DNA of 6,677 nt from Bacteriovoracaceae bacterium (GTDB lineage Bacteria > Bdellovibrionota > Bacteriovoracia > Bacteriovoracales > Bacteriovoracaceae): NCBI GenBank assembly GCA_023151145.1, contig JAKLJM010000257.1:1-6677 (forward strand), given 5' to 3'. A program made the translations under genes and the position numbers. The notes beneath the pieces were generated by a model that worked only from the letters and a program-made list of their open reading frames with translations, was not told the origin of the DNA and did no database searches. Below are positions 1 through 4,801 of this stretch, piece by piece. The first letter of the stretch is position 1. Each line of letters begins with the position of its first letter.

Positions 1-637
1 CTTCAAAGGCGCCCACATTTAATATGTATTCATTTTTTACTAACCCAAACTTCATTGCGGTTTTGGCTTGGATTTCTTCTTCAACATGGTGATAAAACGC
101 AGGGTGACAGCTTTGGTAGTGGATGACAATTTTACTTTCCGGTACACCTAAAAACTCTATAATATCTCTCTTGGTTTGTTCACCAATTGCAATAACCACA
201 TCTGCAACTTTCACACTATGAGTAAATTTTTTTAGATAAACTTGTCTATCAAACCAAGGGAAGTATTCAGGATATCTTAAAAAAATTAAATCATGTATGG
301 TTACAATTTTTTTTATTTTTAATTTCTCTATTCCGTGTGGAAGTTCATGACTTAAGCCATGGAATAGATCTAAATTTTCTTTTTCAATTACTCTGGTTAG
401 AGCGAAACTTCGCCACAAAGGGTGAAAGGTTTTCCATATCTGCCCCATTGGCTTTATGGTTTTTAATGATTTTCCATTCGTCCATTTTTCAAGAATAGAT
501 TTTTTAATTTTTGGAGTAAAAAGTACGTAAGCATTTTCAGGATAAAACTCAATTAACTGATCCAAGATATTTCTAGAGTAATTTCCAAGACCCCGTTCGT
601 TACAAAAAGCTCTTTTAGCATCAAATCCAATTCTCAT
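1..637 (-). CDS. Glycosyltransferase family 4 (GT-B fold), N-terminal part, cut by window edge
   Basis: I translated the reverse strand by hand from the ATG at 637; 212 codons stay open to the edge. The start MRIGFDAKR followed by GLGNYSR (residues 16-22) is the typical N-terminal nucleotide-fold opening of GT4 enzymes of the mannosyltransferase/WbaZ kind. FHGLSHELP (92-100) and TIHDLIFLRYPEYF (IHD at 114-116) match the conserved acceptor-domain blocks. The fragment ends in YILNVGAFE, the usual entry to the C-terminal nucleotide-sugar-binding domain (often continuing ERKN in relatives), so about half of a normal 350-400 aa protein is visible. The enzyme would transfer a sugar from an NDP donor to an LPS, capsule or other glycan acceptor at the cytoplasmic face; the specific sugar cannot be read. 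An SD-like AGAAGGA (653-647) lies 9 nt before the ATG and abuts the upstream lipoprotein stop, which indicates an operon. Confidence 0.9.
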   Translation of the reverse strand, partial: MRIGFDAKRAFCNERGLGNYSRNILDQLIEFYPENAYVLFTPKIKKSILEKWTNGKSLKTIKPMGQIWKTFHPLWRSFALTRVIEKENLDLFHGLSHELPHGIEKLKIKKIVTIHDLIFLRYPEYFPWFDRQVYLKKFTHSVKVADVVIAIGEQTKRDIIEFLGVPESKIVIHYQSCHPAFYHHVEEEIQAKTAMKFGLVKNEYILNVGAFE

Positions 638-653
638 GGAGATCAATCCTTCT

Positions 654-1355
654 TTAAAAACCAGGATTGAATTTTATACTAAAAATAACCTCTCCTGCTA
701 GTTCAAAAGTCTGAGTTGGTACGGAATTTATGATGAACTTTGGTTTCAGCTGCATATTATTTGAAGTTTTGCTAAAAATGAGAGTCTTCCAATTTAACTG
801 CGCTACACTCATCTCTAAACAAGTCCCACCACATTTTAATCCATTCAAATCTTTGTCGTAGGATAAAAGCAGGAAGCGACCTTTGTCATCAACAGGCAAA
901 TCAAAGGATTCTGCGTTATCAAGATAAATTTCAATTCTATTAAAAAACTTTAAGGTATCTCTTTTTGAAGGATCTTTAATATTTAAGATGATTTTATCTA
1001 ACTTGATAAAGTCTAAGTACTTAGTCTCTGCATCTTTTAAAAGTGATAAATCGATCGTTTCACTATCTAACTCGATCTCTTTTCCTTCAGAACCAGAAAG
1101 TGTCAGGTTCGCAAAAAATCTAGCAAACCTTTTTAAGATTGGACCAAAAACAAATAGTTTTCCAATGCCTTTTCCAAACTCATCCACTTGTCCAGCTTCA
1201 ATTTTAAAATGAAAATTCATTGGCTTATCATCAATGAGCTGATTAACAGTTTTTGTCTCTAAGGTAGGAGTCCATTCTTCATGCACGCAAGAACTAGCCA
1301 TTAAAGAAATGGACAATATTAAGACTAGTGATAGTAGTGTTCTCAAAAGTTTCAT
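654..1355 (-). CDS. Putative lipoprotein of unknown function
   Basis: This 233-aa protein matches no family I recognise. Residues 1-22 form a signal peptide: MKLLR, then a hydrophobic run from L7 to A20. Cys23 sits in MASSC. The -1 and -2 Ser residues fit a lipobox, but Ala at -3 instead of Leu/Val/Ile makes it relaxed, so lipidation is likely rather than certain. The mature part is mixed and strand-rich, with alternating hydrophobic/polar stretches (for example LTLSGSEGKEIEL near 84-96 and VIFSIKF near the end). It contains a tight cysteine pair, CGGTC (C175, C179), that could form a disulfide in the periplasm. It would sit in the outer or inner membrane leaflet facing the periplasm. The glycosyltransferase gene starts 16 bp after its stop, so the two are probably co-transcribed. 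The ATG lacks an SD but has a TATAAT box 7 nt upstream. Function unknown. Confidence 0.8.
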   Translation of the reverse strand: MKLLRTLLSLVLILSISLMASSCVHEEWTPTLETKTVNQLIDDKPMNFHFKIEAGQVDEFGKGIGKLFVFGPILKRFARFFANLTLSGSEGKEIELDSETIDLSLLKDAETKYLDFIKLDKIILNIKDPSKRDTLKFFNRIEIYLDNAESFDLPVDDKGRFLLLSYDKDLNGLKCGGTCLEMSVAQLNWKTLIFSKTSNNMQLKPKFIINSVPTQTFELAGEVIFSIKFNPGF

Positions 1356-1362
1356 GGCTCGG

Positions 1363-1368
1363 ATTATA
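1363..1368 (-). promoter_or_regulatory. Candidate -10 box giving a leaderless lipoprotein transcript
   Basis: A perfect TATAAT on the minus strand ends 7 nt before the ATG at 1355 (intervening CCGAGCC). Transcription normally starts 6-8 nt after the -10 box, so the mRNA would begin at or within 1-2 nt of the start codon. No SD precedes that ATG, which agrees with leaderless initiation. I see no good -35 at 16-18 nt; the upstream stretch is T-rich on this strand. Confidence 0.5.
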
Positions 1369-1396
1369 GCAAAAATTTAAACAAAAAAAATAAACG

Positions 1397-1425
1397 TGTA
1401 GGATTTACAACCTTTACCCAAGGGT
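1397..1425. promoter_or_regulatory. Small dyads in the divergent spacer (possible operators)
   Basis: Two short inverted repeats lie between the divergent starts: TGTA-N5-TACA at 1397-1409 and ACCC-AA-GGGT at 1416-1425. Four-base arms are weak evidence because AT-rich DNA yields such dyads by chance. Their placement just upstream of the plus-strand -10 candidate is what makes an operator conceivable. Nothing else recognisable is in this 96-bp spacer apart from the two -10 boxes. Confidence 0.2.
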
Positions 1426-1439
1426 GAACAAAAATTCAT

Positions 1440-1445
1440 TATATT
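1440..1445 (+). promoter_or_regulatory. Candidate -10 box upstream of the barrel gene
   Basis: TATATT ends 6 nt before the ATG at 1452 (intervening GGGGGC), which would again put transcription start at or next to that start codon. The best upstream match, TTTACC at 1413-1418, is 21 nt away, which is too long for a normal -35. If translation instead starts at the second ATG (1461), the GGGGG at 1446-1450 could act as a purine SD with 10-nt spacing on a very short leader. Confidence 0.35.
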
Positions 1446-1451
1446 GGGGGC

Positions 1452-2726
1452 ATGAAAAATATGTCTAAATCCCTATCACCGGTACTATTCCAAGTTATTT
1501 CGATGACTTGTGTAGCGATTTTAACGACATATTCAGCTTCCCTCTCAGCTAAAAATTATCTCACTCTCCCTCAAGGTCGCAGTACATTTGGTTATAAATA
1601 TGTCGTCACAGACGATATTACCCACAAACTTGATCCGAATGGAAAAAAAGAGAGTTATTCGATTCGTGAAGACGTAAACTCAATTCAACTAGAACAAGTC
1701 GGTAATGTATTTAAAAGTTATTTTGAAATATTAAAATCCCTTTCTCCTGAAGCATATAACGCCTTTAGTTTTGGAGAATACAGTGTTGAAGCGAGTGGAA
1801 GTGTCAAAGCGCAAGGAATCGGAATGGGTCATGGCTTCACTCACCGCCTCACCGGATATTTCGCTCTCCCGTTATATAAAGCACAATCAACTGTAAATTT
1901 AAAACAAACAAAATTCTCTAATATTCAAGCCGTCAAAGATGCTCTTCAAGGAAGTACTCCAAATGGTACGACTGAGTCCTTCATGAAACAATTCACCGAA
2001 CAACTTCCGGAAGCGAGTGGTGAAGTTTTACAATCTCTCGTAACCAATTATTATGGTTACAAACCAATTGGAAAGTGGAAAAAAGATTCTCCTGGTGATA
2101 TGGAAGTTGGCTTCATATACAATTTGGCCAATGAATTTCACTACGGAACGGCCATGTCATTTGGAACGATTTTACCAACGGGTTCAGTTGATGATCCTGA
2201 TAACCTACAAGATATTTCATCAGGTGATGGGCAAACAGACTTTTTTATAGAAAATCTCTCAGGTGTAACGCTGATAGAAGGAAGATTAGATTTTGATGTA
2301 CGCACTCGCTACACTCATCAAGTTGCAAGTGAAAAGTACTTACGAATTCCTGAAAATGAAACCTTTCCTCTCTCTGCCAAAAAAGCCTATATTCAAGAAA
2401 AACTAGGTGATAAAATCGAAGCAGACCTCGTGCTTACTGCGACCTATTTCGATCATTTTAAAAATGACTTAAGTTTAATGTATACGAAAAAATTTAAAGA
2501 TGAATACACTCTTGATAACTCTACTGCGAAATCTTACTTAGAGAAAAATACGGATTCCGACTCTTTATGGGTGAAAGCTGGTTTAAAATTTTCAACGATT
2601 GATTTATTTAAAGCAAATAAATTTTGGATCCCTCTTGATATTGGAACAAGTGTTCAAACTTTAATCTCAGGAAGAAACACTCCCGATTACACTCGTATCG
2701 ATATCGATTTTCGTTTGTATTTCTAA
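1452..2726 (+). CDS. Secreted outer-membrane beta-barrel candidate
   Basis: The 424-aa product has a Sec signal peptide: Lys2/Lys6, then a hydrophobic core from V11 to about L24, with likely cleavage near the SASLSA stretch around residues 28-33. The last residues (IDIDFRLYF) alternate hydrophobic and polar positions and end in Phe. This is the classic terminal strand recognised by the Bam machinery and strongly suggests an outer-membrane barrel. The C-terminal half has strand-like segments and a PTGSVDDPD...SGDGQTDFF region, reminiscent of the phenol_MetA_deg-type barrels (ALPTG...GDG pattern). That resemblance is by eye and weak. The first ~170 residues carry helical, Gln/Ser-rich stretches not expected in a simple barrel. 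The start may be ATG 1452 or ATG 1461 (residue 4): the first has no room for an SD, while the second has GGGGG 10 nt upstream. Substrate and role unknown. Confidence 0.72.
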   Translation: MKNMSKSLSPVLFQVISMTCVAILTTYSASLSAKNYLTLPQGRSTFGYKYVVTDDITHKLDPNGKKESYSIREDVNSIQLEQVGNVFKSYFEILKSLSPEAYNAFSFGEYSVEASGSVKAQGIGMGHGFTHRLTGYFALPLYKAQSTVNLKQTKFSNIQAVKDALQGSTPNGTTESFMKQFTEQLPEASGEVLQSLVTNYYGYKPIGKWKKDSPGDMEVGFIYNLANEFHYGTAMSFGTILPTGSVDDPDNLQDISSGDGQTDFFIENLSGVTLIEGRLDFDVRTRYTHQVASEKYLRIPENETFPLSAKKAYIQEKLGDKIEADLVLTATYFDHFKNDLSLMYTKKFKDEYTLDNSTAKSYLEKNTDSDSLWVKAGLKFSTIDLFKANKFWIPLDIGTSVQTLISGRNTPDYTRIDIDFRLYF

Positions 2727-2743
2727 TTCTCTTCAATAAATCA

Positions 2744-3739
2744 TCATACTAAATAGGAATAAAAAATTTTGCCATTTTCTTCACCTAAGATGCGAAAAGG
2801 ATCGTCTTTTAAAAACAAGAAACCATCTAAATCACAATAATCAACTCCACCTGCAATATTTAAGGCAGAAGATATTCCTAGACTTGTTTCCACCATACAT
2901 CCAAGCATAGTTTTAAGACCTAATAATTTTGCCTGTCGTAATTGCTTAACTGCTCGAAAATATCCACCTGCCTTCATGAGCTTTACATTTACGCCGTGAA
3001 ATCGTTCCTTATAATACTCTGTAATTTCTTGTCCGGTCACAGATTCATCTGCAATTAACATTAATGGTGAAACCTTAAAAAGCTCCAACATCTCTTGGTG
3101 GTTTGAAGCATGTAAGGGTTGCTCAAGAAATTCAATTCTATCGTGAGGAATAGAGTTAATAAATTTTAAAACATCACTCGTTGAATGAAAGGCTTCATTA
3201 GCATCTACCCGAAGAGGTACAGATGTATTTTTTAAGACTTCGATTAATAGGTCTGTGGCGCCATCTTTACCTATTTTTACTTTTATGGTGGAAAATCTTT
3301 GCAGTTCGTATTCTTTAATAAACTGAGCAATTTTTCCAGGCTCCATGATGGGAATTGAAAATGAAGTTCTAACTGAAGTAACGGTATTGATTCCCAATAA
3401 ACTTTGTACAGATTTACCAGAAATAGTGGCTAAATAGTGCAAAAATGCAGATTCAACTCCAAACTTAAAAGACTGAGGGTATTCTTTACTATCTAAGAAA
3501 TAAATAAGTGCTTCAACTCCATTCAAATCCTGTGGAACTTCTGACTTAAACTCTTCAAATGCTTGTAAAATTTGTTCTCGACTTTCATCATAACGAACAT
3601 TAAAAGCAATTTCACCTAAACCAGACATCTTTCCACTTTGAACTTCGATAATAAAATTTCTTTTCACTGACGATGTGTTTCGCGAAATACTCCAGTCAAA
3701 TTTTAAAGGCAATTCTACTTCTTTCATTGTCCAATGCAC
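2744..3739 (-). CDS. Enolase-superfamily dipeptide epimerase (L-Ala-D/L-Glu epimerase type)
   Basis: This 331-aa protein has the usual length and layout: an alpha+beta capping domain (about 1-120) followed by a TIM-like barrel. Every signature of the MLE/dipeptide-epimerase branch is present: KVK (K153, K155), metal ligands D179 (RVDAN), E206 (LEQP) and D231 (ADES), and the opposite-face base K253 in NVKLMKAGG. DLD at 303-305 corresponds to the C-terminal DxD that binds the dipeptide ammonium group in L-Ala-D/L-Glu epimerases. R20 sits where the family has a carboxylate-contacting loop arginine. The predicted reaction is Mg-dependent epimerisation of L-Ala-D-Glu from recycled murein peptide to L-Ala-L-Glu, in the cytoplasm. 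O-succinylbenzoate synthase is the main alternative, but DxD argues against it. The start is GTG: AAGGAG (3752-3747) lies 7 nt before it, against 19 nt for the in-frame ATG at 3727. The gene is monocistronic here. Confidence 0.88.
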   Translation of the reverse strand: MHWTMKEVELPLKFDWSISRNTSSVKRNFIIEVQSGKMSGLGEIAFNVRYDESREQILQAFEEFKSEVPQDLNGVEALIYFLDSKEYPQSFKFGVESAFLHYLATISGKSVQSLLGINTVTSVRTSFSIPIMEPGKIAQFIKEYELQRFSTIKVKIGKDGATDLLIEVLKNTSVPLRVDANEAFHSTSDVLKFINSIPHDRIEFLEQPLHASNHQEMLELFKVSPLMLIADESVTGQEITEYYKERFHGVNVKLMKAGGYFRAVKQLRQAKLLGLKTMLGCMVETSLGISSALNIAGGVDYCDLDGFLFLKDDPFRILGEENGKIFYSYLV

Positions 3740-3746
3740 GCCAAGA

Positions 3747-3752
3747 CTCCTT
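3747..3752 (-). promoter_or_regulatory. Strong SD fixing a GTG start for the epimerase
   Basis: AAGGAG on the minus strand is followed by a 7-nt spacer (TCTTGGC) and GTG at 3739-3737. The only nearby ATG (3727) would be 19 nt from this SD, which is too far, so the GTG start is preferred. Confidence 0.7.
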
Positions 3753-3760
3753 AACCAAGT

Positions 3761-3790
3761 ATTTTAGGCAACTTTTAGTTCTCATGACTA
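3761..3790 (-). promoter_or_regulatory. Candidate promoter of the epimerase gene
   Basis: On the minus strand, TAGTCA (3790-3785; 4 of 6 to TTGACA) is followed by an 18-nt spacer and TAAAAT (3766-3761; 5 of 6 to TATAAT). The -10 box lies just upstream of the AAGGAG SD, giving a short leader. The -35 overlaps that of the opposing promoter. Confidence 0.4.
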
Positions 3791-3812
3791 AAAACTATAT
3801 TCAGTATAAAAT
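3784..3812 (+). promoter_or_regulatory. Candidate promoter of the J-protein/deaminase unit
   Basis: ATGACT (3784-3789; 4 of 6 to TTGACA), a 17-nt spacer and TAAAAT (3807-3812) lie about 35 nt upstream of the ATG at 3848. AAAGA at 3836-3840 is a weak SD, 7 nt before the start. Confidence 0.4.
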
Positions 3813-3847
3813 ACTTTTAATAAATAACACTAACTAAAGAACGAAGT

Positions 3848-4237
3848 ATGTTAAAAAATTTACTTACAAATACAGATTTGCTCTTCAATATTGTTTATCT
3901 AATCGTTTTTCTTTTTTTCACCTATAAAATACTCAGCGCTACACTCCTCGCCTCTATCAAGAAAAAAATTGATCCTTTTGCTGATCAAAGAGATGAAAAA
4001 GATTTTGATCGAATGATTAAAAGAAAAATGGACCTATTGCGAGCGAATAACGGTATGTATGTACCCGAAGATCAACAGTTATCCCCGACTCAAACCTTGT
4101 TAAAAAAAGAGCAAAATAAAAATCAAAAAATGTTACAGACAAATATTCCAGTTCAATACAAAGCGCTTTACGATGATCTGAGCTGGGGAAGTGGAGATGA
4201 AATAAAAAAAATCATCAAACTTTTTCACCAAAGATGA
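3848..4237 (+). CDS. Membrane-anchored J-domain protein, N-terminal part (frameshifted gene)
   Basis: The 129-aa product starts with a single membrane segment (about residues 10-34, a Leu/Ile/Phe/Val run) followed by a charged, lysine- and aspartate-rich cytoplasmic stretch (FADQRDEKDFDRMIKRKMD). No enzyme motif is seen. It ends in KLFHQR then TGA. From 4206 onward, the +1 frame carries protein-like sequence that joins without any start codon to the J-domain region downstream. I therefore read this as the first third of one gene (3848-4799) that is one base out of register. The whole length is 952 nt, which is one more than a multiple of three. Membrane anchor at the N-terminus and J domain at the C-terminus matches the general plan of DjlA-type co-chaperones, but no TerB domain is recognisable. 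Read as a standalone gene, it would be an orphan membrane protein. Confidence 0.65.
   Translation: MLKNLLTNTDLLFNIVYLIVFLFFTYKILSATLLASIKKKIDPFADQRDEKDFDRMIKRKMDLLRANNGMYVPEDQQLSPTQTLLKKEQNKNQKMLQTNIPVQYKALYDDLSWGSGDEIKKIIKLFHQR
4203..4237 (+). other. Apparent +1 frameshift site inside the J-protein gene
   Basis: The change from frame of 3848 to frame of 4377 must fall between the stop TAA at 4203-4205 in the second frame and the TGA at 4235-4237 in the first. Two homopolymers lie in this stretch: A8 at 4204-4211 and T5 at 4221-4225. Dropping one T would read KLFTKDEVLTLF; dropping one A would read IKKSSNFFTKDE. The cause could be a sequencing error, a real mutation or slippage during expression; the sequence alone cannot decide. 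Confidence 0.6.
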
Positions 4238-4799
4238 AGTCCTCACTTTATTCTACGGCCGTGCATTATTTGATTATTACTTTGATGAAATTAGCGAACA
4301 AAAATATAGCCTAATTAAAAAAATCGCCTTAAGGCTTGAAGTTCCCATAGATTTATTCACCTATGCTTTTCAATATATGCTACTTACTGAAATAAATGCT
4401 AAAGAACGTTTTCAATCTCAACTTGTGCTAAATAGCTATGATTTAAATAAAAGACATCAACTTACCTCTTTGTTTTTTGCTCAACATGGTGAACAAATTG
4501 CCAAAAGTGTAAATGGTATTCAAGAATTAGTGAAACGACACTTTGTTGTCGCAGACTTTATTCGCCCCTGGCCAGAAATAACAAAAAACAGCTCTCTGAC
4601 TGATGCACTGTCGGTATTAAGATCCCACCAGTCTTTTACATTAGAGGAAATAAAAAGAAACTATAAAAAAATTGCCATGGAAAAACATCCAGACAAGATT
4701 GCCTCTTTAAAATTGCCAAAAGAAATCGAACATAATGCTCTCAAACAATTTCAAACTATTCAAATTGCTTTTGAGATCATACATAAACAAAAAGGTTAA
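4206..4799 (+). CDS. J-domain (DnaJ-like) protein, C-terminal part of the frameshifted gene
   Basis: The reading frame opens after a stop at 4203-4205. Its first ATG is at 4377, giving 140 aa, and no SD precedes it. The 57 codons before that ATG contain no ATG, GTG, TTG or CTG, yet read as ordinary protein (for example FYGRALFDYYFDEI). That is why the coordinates here start at the frame opening. The C-terminus (about residues 74-138 counted from ATG 4377) is a J domain: helix II ending IKRNYKKIAMEKH, the invariant HPD at 104-106, then helix III ending in the AFEII stretch. J domains stimulate Hsp70 (DnaK) ATPase, so with the upstream membrane anchor the product would recruit DnaK to the inner membrane. 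The deaminase gene begins 2 bp after its stop. Confidence 0.75.
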   Translation, partial: KKSSNFFTKDEVLTLFYGRALFDYYFDEISEQKYSLIKKIALRLEVPIDLFTYAFQYMLLTEINAKERFQSQLVLNSYDLNKRHQLTSLFFAQHGEQIAKSVNGIQELVKRHFVVADFIRPWPEITKNSSLTDALSVLRSHQSFTLEEIKRNYKKIAMEKHPDKIASLKLPKEIEHNALKQFQTIQIAFEIIHKQKG

Positions 4800-4801
4800 C
4801 T

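Larger units (their letters stand above)
3757..3816. repeat. 10-bp inverted repeat framing divergent promoters
   Basis: AAGTATTTTA (3757-3766) and its exact reverse complement TAAAATACTT (3807-3816) are separated by 40 nt. Between them is a second dyad, TTTTAGT (3773-3779) and ACTAAAA (3787-3793), with a 7-nt loop. Each outer arm reads TAAAATACTT in the direction of the gene it faces, so the repeat may simply be two copies of the same -10 region. It could also be a pair of sites for one regulator. Confidence 0.5.

Noticed and set aside
988..1212. Plus-strand open frame of 74 codons
   Set aside because: It lies wholly inside the lipoprotein gene on the opposite strand, with no SD, promoter or recognisable motif; an antisense shadow.
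2053..2250. Plus-strand open frame of 65 codons
   Set aside because: Out-of-frame overlap within the barrel gene, whose signal peptide and terminal strand support the main frame.
2727..2743. Possible bidirectional terminator between convergent barrel and epimerase genes
   Set aside because: The 17-bp gap and its flanks show A/T runs but no GC-rich stem, so no intrinsic terminator can be supported.
2744..3739. Menaquinone-pathway o-succinylbenzoate synthase (MenC)
   Set aside because: Same superfamily and catalytic lysines, but the DLD motif at 303-305 and R20 fit dipeptide epimerase, and no other menaquinone genes are in the window.
3773..3793. Hairpin TTTTAGT/ACTAAAA as an intrinsic terminator
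   Set aside because: The stem is AT-rich, has a 7-nt loop and lies between two divergent starts, where no transcript would end; a promoter or operator dyad is more sensible.
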